Positions 18,035 through 27,013 of a DNA stretch of 64,000 nucleotides are shown one piece after another. The notes under the pieces are model-generated. The model worked only from the letters and a program-made list of their open reading frames with translations. It made no database searches and was not told the DNA's origin. Each line of letters begins with the position of its first letter. The first letter of the stretch is position 1. This DNA is from Marmoricola sp. URHB0036. GTDB lineage: Bacteria > Actinomycetota > Actinomycetes > Propionibacteriales > Nocardioidaceae. The position numbers were made by a program, and so were the translations under genes. The DNA lies in contig NZ_AUEP01000003.1 of assembly GCF_000426045.1 (NCBI RefSeq), positions 248,001-312,000 on the forward strand. The letters run 5' to 3'.

Positions 18035-20140
18035 CTAGACCGGGACGCCTTCGCGGTGGGTGGGCGGGAGCTCGGTCTCCGAGATGTGGTTCTCACCGCG
18101 GTCGAGCTTGCTCGGCCACCAGATCTTGCTGCCGAGGTCGAGGTTGATCGCGGTCACCAGCACCGAGCGGATGATGATCGTGTCGATCAGCACCCCCAGG
18201 GCGACGGTGAAACCGAGCTCGACGAGGAACACCAGTGGCAGCGAGGCGAGGATGCCGAAGGTCGCCGCCAGCACCAGCCCGGCCGAGGTGATCACCCCGC
18301 CCGTGGCAGCCAGACCGACGAGGGAGCCCTCGCGGGTGCCGCGGACGGCGGTCTCCTCCCGGACCCGGGTCATCAGGAAGATGTTGTAGTCGATGCCCAG
18401 GGAGACCAGGAAGACGAACACGAACAACGGATAGCTCGGGTCGACCGCGGGGTAGTCGAAGACGTACTTGAACGCGAGCGCCCCCAGTCCGATGGCGGTG
18501 CCGAACGACAGCACCACGGTGCCGATCAGGATCAGCGGCGCGGTGAGCGCACGCAGCAGCAGCATCAGGATCAGCAGCACCACGATCAGGGTGACCGGGA
18601 TGATCACCTTGGAGTCGCGAGTGTTGGCCTTGAGCATGTCGTCGAGGATCGCCGAGGTGCCGCTCACGAGCGCATCGGCGCCGTCCACCGCATGGACCTT
18701 CGAGCGGACCGTGTCGACCGTGTCGAAGGCGGCGTTGGTGGTCGAGTCGACGGTCAGGTTGGCGGTGATGAAGGCGACGCCGTCCTTGACGACCGGCTTG
18801 CTCGGGTCCTCCAGGTTCTTGATCCCGGTCATCGCGCTGGCGACGTCGTCGGCCTTGTCGGCGTTGGCCACGACCATCACCGGCGTCGAGTTGTCGGCCA
18901 GGCCGTGGGCCGTCAGCACGTTCTGCCCCTTCACCGAGTCGAACTGCTTGGTGTAGGAGTCCTCGGTGGAGAGACCGTTGGTGTTCAGGGTGAGTACGCC
19001 GAGGACGCAGACGCCCAGCGCGAGCGTGGTCATGATCCAGACCTGGCGCGGACGGGGCCGGATGAACGCACCGACGCGGGCCCAGATGCCGTGGCTGGTC
19101 GGCTCGTCGGAGCCGAAGGCGGGGCGCTTCGGCCAGAACATCCAGCGGCCGAAGATGACCAGGAGCGCCGGCAGCAGGGTGATCATCGACAGCAGCGTGA
19201 CCGCGATGCCGATGGCGCACACCGGCCCGAGGCCGGCGGTGGAGTTCATGTCGGCCAGGGTGAGGCAGAGCATGCCGACGATGACGGTGCTCGCGCTGGC
19301 GATGATCGCCGGCGTGGCGCGGTGCAGCGCGAAGGCCATCGCCTCGTGCCGGTCGTCGTGACGACGGAGCTCTTCTCGATATCTCGCGACCAGGAGCAAG
19401 GCGTAGTCGGTGCCGGCACCGATCACCAGGATCGACACGATGGCCTGGCTCTGCCCGTTGACGGTGAGGTCGGCGTACTTGGCCAGGAAGTAGATCAGGC
19501 CGAGCGAGGACGCCAGTGCCACCACGACGGAGAAGATCGGCAGGATCCAGAGAATCGGGCTGCGGTAGGTGAACAGGAGCAGCACGATCACCACGAGCAG
19601 GGCGGCGAGGAGCAGGGTGCTGTCGAGACCTGCGAAGGCCTCCGCGGAGTCGATCGCCTGGCCGCCAGAGCCCGCGAGCAGCACGGTGCCGCCGTCGATC
19701 TTGGCGATCTTGTGGATGTCGTCGCCGATGTCGGGCATCTTGTTCCACCCGTCGGACCCGACGTTGAAGGTCACGACGGTCTGGGCGGCTCGACCGTCCT
19801 CGGACGGGATCGGGCCGATCACCTTGCCGTCGACGTACTTCATGTCCTGGAGCTGGGCGGCTTGGTCCTTCATCGTCACGAGGTCAGTGGGCGTGAACCC
19901 GGTCTTCTTCTCGTAGACAACGGTGGTCGGGATCGCGTTGGGGTCCTGGAAGGGCTTCATCTTCTCCAGGGCCTGGGTCGACTCGGCGTTGCCGGGGAGC
20001 CACGACGAGGCCTCGTTGTTCTGGACCTCGGTGAGCTTGCCGGCGAAGCTGCCGAGGCCCATCAACGCGATGATCCAGAAGGCGAGCACGAACCACTTGG
20101 TGACGCGACCGGTCAGCTTGCCGGCGATCTGACGATGCAT
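18035..20140 (-). CDS. MMPL family RND-type transporter
   Basis: A 701-residue inner-membrane transporter of the MmpL/YdfJ class with two similar halves. Each half has one helix, a large extracytoplasmic domain and a cluster of five to six helices. The DYALLLV (first half) and DYNIFLM (second half) segments carry the proton-relay Asp-Tyr pairs of the family. The ATG at 20140 has GGAG 9 nt upstream; a GTG at 20161 is the alternative. The substrate may be a lipid or drug. It lies 45 nt upstream of the LLM gene on the same strand. Confidence 0.9.
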   Translation of the reverse strand: MHRQIAGKLTGRVTKWFVLAFWIIALMGLGSFAGKLTEVQNNEASSWLPGNAESTQALEKMKPFQDPNAIPTTVVYEKKTGFTPTDLVTMKDQAAQLQDMKYVDGKVIGPIPSEDGRAAQTVVTFNVGSDGWNKMPDIGDDIHKIAKIDGGTVLLAGSGGQAIDSAEAFAGLDSTLLLAALLVVIVLLLFTYRSPILWILPIFSVVVALASSLGLIYFLAKYADLTVNGQSQAIVSILVIGAGTDYALLLVARYREELRRHDDRHEAMAFALHRATPAIIASASTVIVGMLCLTLADMNSTAGLGPVCAIGIAVTLLSMITLLPALLVIFGRWMFWPKRPAFGSDEPTSHGIWARVGAFIRPRPRQVWIMTTLALGVCVLGVLTLNTNGLSTEDSYTKQFDSVKGQNVLTAHGLADNSTPVMVVANADKADDVASAMTGIKNLEDPSKPVVKDGVAFITANLTVDSTTNAAFDTVDTVRSKVHAVDGADALVSGTSAILDDMLKANTRDSKVIIPVTLIVVLLILMLLLRALTAPLILIGTVVLSFGTAIGLGALAFKYVFDYPAVDPSYPLFVFVFLVSLGIDYNIFLMTRVREETAVRGTREGSLVGLAATGGVITSAGLVLAATFGILASLPLVFLVELGFTVALGVLIDTIIIRSVLVTAINLDLGSKIWWPSKLDRGENHISETELPPTHREGVPV

Positions 20141-20332
20141 GGGGGTCACTCCATCAGCCACGCGCCCCTGGGCGCTATCGGGTTTTGCCCTGAGACAGAC
20201 CCCGAGAACGATGGGAACTCATCGCTGCCCGCCTCACCAAGAAGACAGAATCTAGCCCGCAGGTGTGACAGTTTCGCCGACCTTTTTCGAAGCGGTTGAC
20301 CCCCGCAACGAGGCTGGCGGTGCGAAGCGGGA

Positions 20333-20869
20333 TCAGCGGGCCAGATCGGGCACGATCTCGGCACCAGGAAGCTCGCCGAGCAGTCGTCCCGGCACGAACA
20401 GCTTCGACCCACGGATCCCGCTGCCGATGATCGCGAGGTCGATCTCGGTGGCGGCCGTGTCGACCAGCACGCGCCACTCGGCGGGCAGACCCAGCGGCGT
20501 GATGCCGCCGTACTCCATGCCGGTCTCCGCAACCGCGCGGTCGTGGTCGAGGAAGGAGCACTTGCGCACGTCGAGGACCTTGCGGACCACGGTGTTCACG
20601 TCGGCCCGGGTGTCGGCGCGTACGACGCACGCGGCGATCCGCTCGTCGCCGTCGCGCTTGCCCATCACCACGACGCAGTTGGCACCGGCGTCCAGCGGGC
20701 AGTCGTAGCGCTCGCTCATCGCGGCGGTGTCCGCGAACTCCGGATCGATCGCCGCGACGAGGACCTCGGCGGCGTGGTTCCAGGTCTCGAGGGCGGCGCG
20801 CACCGGCGCGCCGAGCAGGTCGGGATGGTCGAGTGCGGGTTGGAGCGTCAGGGTGCCGATCGTCTGCAT
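20333..20869 (-). CDS. YbaK/EbsC-family putative aminoacyl-tRNA deacylase
   Basis: A 178-residue single-domain protein of the YbaK/ProXp superfamily, which hydrolyses mischarged aminoacyl-tRNAs in trans. The family-typical TGMEYGGITPLGLP stretch is present near the C-terminal third, as is the ANCVVVMGKRDGDERIAACVV strand pair carrying the conserved region of the pocket. The ATG at 20869 is probably leaderless (TACGGT 7 nt upstream); an upstream extension to 20902 is less likely. It is divergent from the next GDPD gene. Confidence 0.82.
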   Translation of the reverse strand: MQTIGTLTLQPALDHPDLLGAPVRAALETWNHAAEVLVAAIDPEFADTAAMSERYDCPLDAGANCVVVMGKRDGDERIAACVVRADTRADVNTVVRKVLDVRKCSFLDHDRAVAETGMEYGGITPLGLPAEWRVLVDTAATEIDLAIIGSGIRGSKLFVPGRLLGELPGAEIVPDLAR

Positions 20870-20940
20870 GACGACCACCGTAGGTGCTGCGTTCGAGCCC
20901 ACTTCACCGTCCCGTCACCCGAGCCGACGACGGTGGAGGC

Positions 20941-21909
20941 GTGACTGGACCACTCGTCATCGGACACCGCGGTGCCAGCGGCCACCGACCGGAGCACACG
21001 GCCCTCGCCTACCAGCTCGCCTGGCGCAGCGGCGCCGACTCGGTCGAGCCCGACGTGGTGTGCACCCGCGACGGCATCCTGGTCTGCCGCCACGATCTCG
21101 ACCTCGCCCCGACGACGGACGTCGCCACGCGTCCGGAGTTTGCGTCCAAGCGACGCACGATGGAGGTCGACGGCGAGGTCGTGGACGGCTGGTTCGTGCA
21201 GGACTTCTTCCTCGAGGAGCTCAAGGAGCTGCGGGCGCGTGAGCGCTGGCCGAAGAAGCGTCCTGGCAGTGCGATGTACGACGACCTCCTGCCGGTGCTC
21301 ACCCTGGAGGAGCTGCTCGACCTGCGTGAGCAGGAGTCGGCCCGGGCAGGCCGCCCGCTCGGTGTGCACATCGAGATCAAGCACGCTGCGCTCTTCCGCG
21401 ACCTGCGGATGCCGCTGCACGAGTCGCTCGTCGCGATCCTCCGCGAGCGGCGCCTGGACTCCTCGCTCGGTCCGGTCAGCGTGATGTCCTTCGAGGCCGA
21501 GGTGCTCAAGCAGCTGCGTCGTGACCTCCAGGTCGAGATGGTCCAGCTCGTCGACGAGCACGACTCCGTGCGGTTCCGGCGGATGCAGAAGATCGGTGGC
21601 TACGCCTCGGCGGTCGGGCTCAGCAAGCACCTGGTGCTGCCTCGTGACGCCGCGGGCAACGTCGGCGAACCAGGTCCCGGTGTGCAGGCATCGTTTCGGG
21701 CCGGGCTCGACGTACTGGTGTGGACGCTGCGCAGCGAGAACTCGCACCTGCCCGCCAACCTGCGCAGTGGCGGTCCGGCCCGCGAGCACGGCGACGCGGC
21801 CACCGAGGTGTCTCGTCTGCTCGACCTCGGGGTCGACGGCCTGGTCACCGACTTCCCCGAGGTGGCCGCTTCGGTGCGCGCAGACAGGGTCGGCGCGATC
21901 GCGCTGTAG
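20941..21909 (+). CDS. Glycerophosphodiester phosphodiesterase (second copy)
   Basis: A 322-residue GDPD-family TIM barrel. HRGASGHRPEHT gives the N-terminal motif, VEPDVV the metal Glu/Asp pair, HDLDL the next catalytic His and HIEIKH the following strand. It is longer than the copy at 16167, with an inserted segment (about residues 70-110) seen in the periplasmic GlpQ-like branch, but no signal peptide. The GTG start follows GGTGGAGG. It ends 6 nt from the convergent sigma factor gene. Confidence 0.9.
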   Translation: MTGPLVIGHRGASGHRPEHTALAYQLAWRSGADSVEPDVVCTRDGILVCRHDLDLAPTTDVATRPEFASKRRTMEVDGEVVDGWFVQDFFLEELKELRARERWPKKRPGSAMYDDLLPVLTLEELLDLREQESARAGRPLGVHIEIKHAALFRDLRMPLHESLVAILRERRLDSSLGPVSVMSFEAEVLKQLRRDLQVEMVQLVDEHDSVRFRRMQKIGGYASAVGLSKHLVLPRDAAGNVGEPGPGVQASFRAGLDVLVWTLRSENSHLPANLRSGGPAREHGDAATEVSRLLDLGVDGLVTDFPEVAASVRADRVGAIAL

Positions 21910-21915
21910 CCGGGC

Positions 21916-22725
21916 TCAGCGGTCGCCGACGGGGACGTCGCCGACGCCCGAGCGCAGCTGCGCCAGGATCCTGGTCAGCAGCCGCGACACCTGCATCTGG
22001 GTCACGCCGATGCGCTCGGCGATCTCGCGTTGGGTGAGCCCCTCGTAGAAGCGCATCGACAGGATCTGCCGGTCGCGCTCGCCGAGCCGGCGCAGCACCG
22101 GTCGCAGGATCACCCGCGCCTCGGAGGCTTCGTGGTCGGTGTCCTCACCGGGAAGCAGGTCGCCCAGCGTGGTGCTGCCGTCAGCACCGACGGTGTGGTC
22201 GAGGGAGGCCGGGACGAAGCACCCGTCGCTGGCGAGGGCCTCGATCACCGACTCGGTGCACTCCTCGAGGTGGTCGGCGATCTCGACGGGCTGGGGCGAC
22301 CGGCCGAGCCGGTAGGACAGCTCGCTCTCGGCGGCGTTGATCCGCGACTGCAGCTCCTGGATCCGGCGCGGAGGACGGATCATCCAGCCGTGGTCGCGGA
22401 AGTGCTTGCGCAGCTCGCCGCGGATGGTCGGTACGGCGTAGGAGAGGAAGTCGTGACCGCTGCTCACGTCGTACCCGCGTGCGGCCTTGGTCAGCGCGAG
22501 CGCCGCCACCTGCCGCAGGTCGTCCAGCGGGATGCCGCGGGACCGGTAGCGAGCCGCCTCGGCGTGGGCGAGGTCGACGTGCAGCACGATCACGCTCTCG
22601 AGCAGTCGCGCCCGCTCCTCGGCCGAGGAGGTCGCCGCGGCCTGGAGGAACAGGTCTCGGGTGTGCTCGTTGCGTTCTTGACGGGAAGGGCGCTGGGATC
22701 TCTCGGAGTGGACGACTGCTGTCAT
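21916..22725 (-). CDS. RNA polymerase sigma factor, SigB/SigF (group 3) type
   Basis: A 269-residue alternative sigma factor with regions 2, 3 and 4 and no region 1.1. Region 2 includes PLDDLRQVAALALTKAARGY and region 4 the helix-turn-helix LTQREIAERIGVTQMQVSRL. This branch normally drives general stress or sporulation-like programmes and is controlled by an anti-sigma factor, but no anti-sigma or antagonist gene is adjacent. The ATG start has a modest GGTGAG upstream. Confidence 0.9.
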   Translation of the reverse strand: MTAVVHSERSQRPSRQERNEHTRDLFLQAAATSSAEERARLLESVIVLHVDLAHAEAARYRSRGIPLDDLRQVAALALTKAARGYDVSSGHDFLSYAVPTIRGELRKHFRDHGWMIRPPRRIQELQSRINAAESELSYRLGRSPQPVEIADHLEECTESVIEALASDGCFVPASLDHTVGADGSTTLGDLLPGEDTDHEASEARVILRPVLRRLGERDRQILSMRFYEGLTQREIAERIGVTQMQVSRLLTRILAQLRSGVGDVPVGDR

Positions 22726-22829
22726 GGCTCACCGACCTGGCACGGACTCCATGGTGCGGAGTCAGAGGGTCGCGAGTGCCGCTCAGGCGACACCCAGGCG
22801 CCAGGTCGTTGTCTTCAACGAGACACCCG

Positions 22830-22878
22830 CCGCCCAGACGGGCGACGCGTTTCGCCCACCTTAGCCCTTTCTGGGCGG
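22830..22878 (-). terminator. Nested hairpins downstream of the acyl-CoA ligase gene
   Basis: CCGCCCAG (22830-22837) pairs with CTGGGCGG (22871-22878), enclosing a second pair GGGCGA (22840-22845) / TCGCCC (22852-22857). It lies between the end of the acyl-CoA ligase gene and the sigma factor gene on the same strand, so it probably terminates the fatty-acid operon. Confidence 0.6.
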
Positions 22879-22973
22879 GCTACAAGTGTGCACCGAGCCG
22901 GGAGTCGCCGCGAACGCCTCAACCGGGCGTCGCCGCAACCCCCCGATTCTGGTCCCCGCGCCGCCGACCTGGC

Positions 22974-24827
22974 TCACGCGTACAGCGCCTCCAGCGCCTC
23001 CGCGTAGTTGCTGTGCACGACGCGACGCTTGAGCTTGAGGGTGGGGGTGAGCTCGGCCGACTCGGCGGTCCACTCGACCGGCAGCAGCGTCCACTTCTTG
23101 ACCTGCTCAGGACGGGAGAGCCGGTCGTTCGCCGTGTGCACGGCCTGTTCGACCATGCCGAGGATCTCCGGCTGCTGCGCGAGGTCGGCCAGGCCGTCGT
23201 AGGCAACCCCGAGCTTGCCTGCGACCACCGGAGCGACATCCGGGTCGAGGGTGAGGATCGCGACGACGTACGGCTTGCCCTCGCCGTAGGCCAGCGCGTG
23301 CCCGACGAGAGGGCTCTCCCTGAGGAGGTTCTCGATGTTGGACGGCGCGATGTTCTTGCCCGAGGAGGTGATGATCATCTCCTTCTTGCGGTCCACCACC
23401 TTCAGGAAGCCGTCGTCGTCGAGCTCGCCGATGTCACCGGTGTGCACCCAGCGGTCGTCGTCGATCAGCTCGGCGCTCGCCACAGGGTTCTTGTGGTAGC
23501 CGCTCGTGTTCACCGGTCCGCGGGTCAGGATCTCGCCGTCGTCGGCGATCGCGATCTCGATGCCGGGCTGGGCGCGACCGACGGTGCCGAGCCGGAAGCT
23601 GTGCGGGCCGCACGCCGTGACCGAGCCGGTGGTCTCGGTCATCCCGTAGATGTCGTAGATGGACAGGCCCAGGCCGGCGAAGAACCGGGCGGTCTCGATC
23701 GGCATCGGCGCGGACGCGCTGCCGGCCCAGGTGACGCGGTCGAGTCCGAGCATGGCCTTCATCGGACCGAGCACCGCGGCGTGCACGGCGTCGAACCTCT
23801 GCTGGAGGTCGGGGCTGGTCTCGTGACCGGTCTGCAGCGACTCGACGTACTCCAGGCCGACGGCCATCGCGTCGGCGACCGCCTTCTTCTTCGCCTCGTC
23901 GGTCTCCATCGCGAGCAGGCCGCCCATACCGGTCTGGATCTTCTCCCAGACGCGGGGTACGCCGAAGAACCGGGTCGGCCTGACCTCGCCGAGCGCGCCG
24001 ACCAGCTGGGCCGGGTCGCCGATCAGGTGGACGTGGGCGCCGTCGACCTGCGGGATGTAGATGCCGAGCACCCGCTCCGCGATGTGCGCGAAGGGGAGGT
24101 AGGAGACACCGATGTTCTCGCCCTCGAGCGCGGCCGTGCGGTTGCTGCTCTCGACCTCGAACAGCACGTTGTGGTGGGTGATCACCACTCCCTTGGGATG
24201 GCCGGTCGTGCCGGAGGTGTAGAGGATGGTCGCCGGGTGGTCGGGATCGATGGCCCGCCAGCGTTGGTCGACCTCGGCGGCGTGCTCCTCCCTCTTCGAA
24301 CGGCCCAGCGCCAGCAGCTCGTCCCAGGTGATCGCCCCCTCGGGCTTGTCGTCGGCATCGATCGTCACGAGGTGCTCGATGACGCCGGTGGCAATCGCGT
24401 CGGTCCAGCGGTCGACGTGGTCAGCGGTCTCGAGCACGACCACGCCCGGGGCGGAGTGCTCGGCGACGTACGCCACCTGGCTGCGGGAGAGGGTGTTGTA
24501 GATCGACATCGAGGTCGCGCCCGCGTGCATGGCGCCGATGTCGGCCAGCACGTGCTCGAGCCGGTTGGTGGCCATGATCGCGATCCGGTCGCCGGGCTGC
24601 ACGCCGAGCTCGACGAAGGCGGCGGCGAGGTCGAGGCCCTGCTCACGCACCTCGTGCCAGGACAGCGTGCGCCAGCCGGCGCCCTCGATGCCGATCTTGT
24701 CGGAGAACGCGGGGGAGTCACCGAGCTCGTGCACCGTGTCGGCGAAGGCGTCGGCGATGCTGCGTCCCTCGATCAGCGCCTCGATCTGCTGGCGCTCGGC
24801 GAGCACGTCGGACGGCACGGTGGTCAC
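22974..24827 (-). CDS. Long-chain acyl-CoA synthetase (AMP-binding)
   Basis: Activates fatty acids to acyl-CoA through an acyl-adenylate. The 617 residues carry the ANL-superfamily P-loop YTSGTTGHPKGV, the A5 motif YGMTETTG, HTGDIGELDDDGFLKVVDR and the C-terminal lid lysine region. The GTG start overlaps the acyl-CoA dehydrogenase stop by 4 nt (GTGA), so the two are translationally coupled. The pair points to beta-oxidation or lipid remodelling under the divergent MerR regulator. Confidence 0.94.
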   Translation of the reverse strand: MTTVPSDVLAERQQIEALIEGRSIADAFADTVHELGDSPAFSDKIGIEGAGWRTLSWHEVREQGLDLAAAFVELGVQPGDRIAIMATNRLEHVLADIGAMHAGATSMSIYNTLSRSQVAYVAEHSAPGVVVLETADHVDRWTDAIATGVIEHLVTIDADDKPEGAITWDELLALGRSKREEHAAEVDQRWRAIDPDHPATILYTSGTTGHPKGVVITHHNVLFEVESSNRTAALEGENIGVSYLPFAHIAERVLGIYIPQVDGAHVHLIGDPAQLVGALGEVRPTRFFGVPRVWEKIQTGMGGLLAMETDEAKKKAVADAMAVGLEYVESLQTGHETSPDLQQRFDAVHAAVLGPMKAMLGLDRVTWAGSASAPMPIETARFFAGLGLSIYDIYGMTETTGSVTACGPHSFRLGTVGRAQPGIEIAIADDGEILTRGPVNTSGYHKNPVASAELIDDDRWVHTGDIGELDDDGFLKVVDRKKEMIITSSGKNIAPSNIENLLRESPLVGHALAYGEGKPYVVAILTLDPDVAPVVAGKLGVAYDGLADLAQQPEILGMVEQAVHTANDRLSRPEQVKKWTLLPVEWTAESAELTPTLKLKRRVVHSNYAEALEALYA

Positions 24828-25963
24828 AACCCGAGGCTACGACCGATGATCTCCTTCTGGATCTCGGTCGTGCCGCCGTAGATGGTGGAGATGCGGCTGT
24901 CGAGATAGGCCTTGGCGATGGGAAACTCCATCATGTAGCCGTAGCCGCCGTGGAGCTGCACGCCCTGGTTGACCAGCTTGTTCTGCAGCTCGGTGCACCA
25001 CCACTTCGCCATCGAGGCGTCGACCGCAGTGAGCTTGCCGTCGAGGTGCTTGCTCAGGCACTCGTTGATGAACGCACGTGCGACCCGGACCTCGGTCGCC
25101 ATCTCGGCGATCAGGAAGCGGTTGTGCTGGAACTTGCCGATCGGCTTGCCGAACGCCTCACGGGTCTTGGCGTAGTCGAGGCACATCTCGACGACGGCCT
25201 CGGCGGCGGCGACCGCCTGGGCGGCGATGATCAGCCGCTCCTGGGGCAGGTTCATCATCAGGTAGATGAAGCCCTTGCCCTCCTCGCCGAGGAGGTTCTC
25301 CTTGGGCACGACGACGTCGGTGAACGAGAGCTCCGCGGTGTCCTGCGCGTGCAGGCCGATCTTGTCGAGGTTGCGGCCGCGCTCGAATCCGTCCATGCCG
25401 CGCTCGACCACGAGCAGGCTGATGCCCTTGTGGCCGGCCTCGGGGTCGGTGCGCGCGACCACGATCACGAGGTCGGCGAGGATGCCGTTGGAGATGAAGG
25501 TCTTGGAGCCGTTGAGCAGGTAGTGGTCGCCCTTGTCGACGGCGGTGGTGCGCACGCCCTGGAGGTCGCTGCCCGCGCCGGGCTCGGTCATCGCGATCGC
25601 GGTGATGGTCTCGCCGGAGACGGTGCCCGGGAGCCAGCGCTGCTTCTGCTCGTCGGTGCCGAGGCTGGTCAGGTAGGGAACGATGATGTCGGTGTGCACC
25701 GAGAAGCCGGGGCCGCTCACACCCGCCCGGGTCTGCTCCTCGGAGACGATCACGTTGTAGCGGAAGTCGTCGACCCCCGGACCGCCGTACTCCTCCGGGA
25801 CGTCGAAGCAGAGCAGCCCCGCCTCGCCCGCCTTGACCCACAGCTCCCGAGGCACGATCCCGTCCTGCTCCCACTGGTCGTGGTGGGGGACGACCTCGCG
25901 CTCGTAGAACGTGCGCGCGGTCTTGCGGAAGTCCTCGTGCTCGGAGGTGTAGAGGTCGGGCAT
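24824..25963 (-). CDS. Acyl-CoA dehydrogenase
   Basis: FAD-dependent alpha,beta-dehydrogenation of an acyl-CoA, 379 residues. It shows the family N-terminal helical domain, the flavin/substrate motif AMTEPGAGSDLQG, the GSKTFISNG strand and the C-terminal GGYGYMMEFPIAKAYLDSR and YGGTTEIQKEIIGR segments. The ATG at 25963 is preceded by GAAGGGAC. It is the first gene of a two-gene operon with the acyl-CoA ligase. The promoter region carries an ACTGTTACAG box shared with the MerR gene. Confidence 0.94.
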   Translation of the reverse strand: MPDLYTSEHEDFRKTARTFYEREVVPHHDQWEQDGIVPRELWVKAGEAGLLCFDVPEEYGGPGVDDFRYNVIVSEEQTRAGVSGPGFSVHTDIIVPYLTSLGTDEQKQRWLPGTVSGETITAIAMTEPGAGSDLQGVRTTAVDKGDHYLLNGSKTFISNGILADLVIVVARTDPEAGHKGISLLVVERGMDGFERGRNLDKIGLHAQDTAELSFTDVVVPKENLLGEEGKGFIYLMMNLPQERLIIAAQAVAAAEAVVEMCLDYAKTREAFGKPIGKFQHNRFLIAEMATEVRVARAFINECLSKHLDGKLTAVDASMAKWWCTELQNKLVNQGVQLHGGYGYMMEFPIAKAYLDSRISTIYGGTTEIQKEIIGRSLGL

Positions 25964-25985
25964 GGGTGTCCCTTCGGGGTGACGG

Positions 25986-26016
25986 TGACAGGGCAACTGT
26001 TACAGCAAGCCTGTCA
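25986..26016. promoter_or_regulatory. Operator region of the acyl-CoA dehydrogenase operon
   Basis: An inverted pair TGACAGG (25986-25992) / CCTGTCA (26010-26016) flanks the box ACTGTTACAG (25996-26005). The same ten bases occur in front of the divergent MerR gene at 26207-26216, so one regulator probably binds both. Confidence 0.6.
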
Positions 26017-26030
26017 GAGTTCAAGGTGGG

Positions 26031-26130
26031 AGGCGGTTTCCCCGGGCGCCCGGGGAAACTGTTGCCGGGAGGGTGATACTTCGGCCGACCGCCTCCAGAA
26101 TCACCCGCCAGCCCCACCCGACTTGTCGCT
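26031..26130 (+). repeat. Dispersed palindromic repeat, unit 3
   Basis: The 24-bp palindrome at 26036-26059 is identical to that of unit 1, 25 kb away. The GCCTCCAGAAT block recurs at 26092-26102 and the unit ends in CACCCGACTTGTCGC at 26115-26129. GGGTGAT (26072-26078) pairs with ATCACCC (26100-26106), a second stem whose sequence differs between copies. It sits between the two regulatory boxes of the divergent operon pair. Confidence 0.75.
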
Positions 26131-26206
26131 CCGCCCTCGAGGCGCACGACGCCGTACGCCGTCACCCGCCGCGCGAACCCGATGGCAGGAGCAATGTGCC
26201 AGTCCT

Positions 26207-26217
26207 ACTGTTACAGT
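26207..26217. promoter_or_regulatory. Operator box of the MerR regulator gene
   Basis: ACTGTTACAGT is an 11-nt odd palindrome 30 nt before the MerR start codon. Ten of its bases recur in the divergent acyl-CoA dehydrogenase promoter. Confidence 0.55.
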
Positions 26218-26246
26218 CACGAATCTCAGCTGAGAGGTGGGACGAC

Positions 26247-26993
26247 GTGAGCGTCGAGCGCGATCTGGGGCCGGACGACGAGCTCTACACCGTCGACGAG
26301 CTCGCGGCTGCCACCGGCATGACCGTGCGCACCACGCGCTACTACGCCGGGCTCGGGCTGCTGCCCGCGCCGACCCGGCGCGGCCGGATGGCCTACTACA
26401 CGCCGGCGCACCGGGCCCGGCTGGAGCTGATCCGCGGTCTCCAGGACCATGGGTTCACGCTGGCGGCGATCGAGAAGTACCTCGCCCGCGTGCCCGACGA
26501 CGCCAGCGTCGAGGACCTCGCGCTGCAGCGCGCGATGCTCACCTCGTGGGGAGCCGGCAGGCGCGAGTCGATGACCCGCCGCCAGCTCGAGACCCGCGCT
26601 CGTCGCAAGCTCGACGACGACGAGATCCAGCGACTGGTGAACATCTACGCGATCCGGGTGGAGGGCGACCGCTACGAGCCGCTGCCCTCCTTCGACGTGG
26701 CCCTCAAGCTCTACGAGCTCGACATCCCGGTCGACTCCATGGAGGAGGCCGCGCAGGCGATCAACCGCCACATGGACCTGCTCGCCGACGAGCTCACCCA
26801 CATCCTGCGCACCCGGGTGCTCGCCCCGTTCCGTGGCCAGGAGCACAGCGAAGCCGACAAGGCCGCCTTCGAGCAGACGATGTCGCGACTGCGACAGCTG
26901 ACGCTCGAGGCGGTCGTTGCCGGCTTCCAGCGGGCGGCCAACGAGGTCATCACCCGCTCGCTCTCCGAGTCCTCGCCCCAGACGGGGACCTGA
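26247..26993 (+). CDS. MerR family transcriptional regulator
   Basis: A 248-residue regulator. The N-terminal MerR winged helix is at about residues 12-80 (YTVDELAAATGMTVRTTRYYAGLGL), followed by an unusually long all-alpha ligand or dimerisation domain with no Cys cluster. It is therefore not a metal sensor of the MerR/CueR kind; actinobacterial members of this layout are found beside fatty-acid genes. The GTG start follows GAGAGGTGG. It is divergent from the acyl-CoA dehydrogenase/ligase operon, and its own promoter carries the same box, implying autoregulation. Confidence 0.9.
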   Translation: MSVERDLGPDDELYTVDELAAATGMTVRTTRYYAGLGLLPAPTRRGRMAYYTPAHRARLELIRGLQDHGFTLAAIEKYLARVPDDASVEDLALQRAMLTSWGAGRRESMTRRQLETRARRKLDDDEIQRLVNIYAIRVEGDRYEPLPSFDVALKLYELDIPVDSMEEAAQAINRHMDLLADELTHILRTRVLAPFRGQEHSEADKAAFEQTMSRLRQLTLEAVVAGFQRAANEVITRSLSESSPQTGT

Positions 26994-27013
26994 CCCCGGC
27001 TCGTTCCGGGGTC
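26992..27013. terminator. Bidirectional terminator between MerR and PspC genes
   Basis: GACCCCGG (26992-26999) pairs with CCGGGGTC (27006-27013) across a 6-nt loop. It overlaps the stop codons of both convergent genes. Confidence 0.7.

Noticed and set aside
16167-21909. The two glycerophosphodiesterase genes as a recent duplication
   Set aside because: They differ in length, inserted segments and most motif residues outside the catalytic core; they are separate branches of the family.
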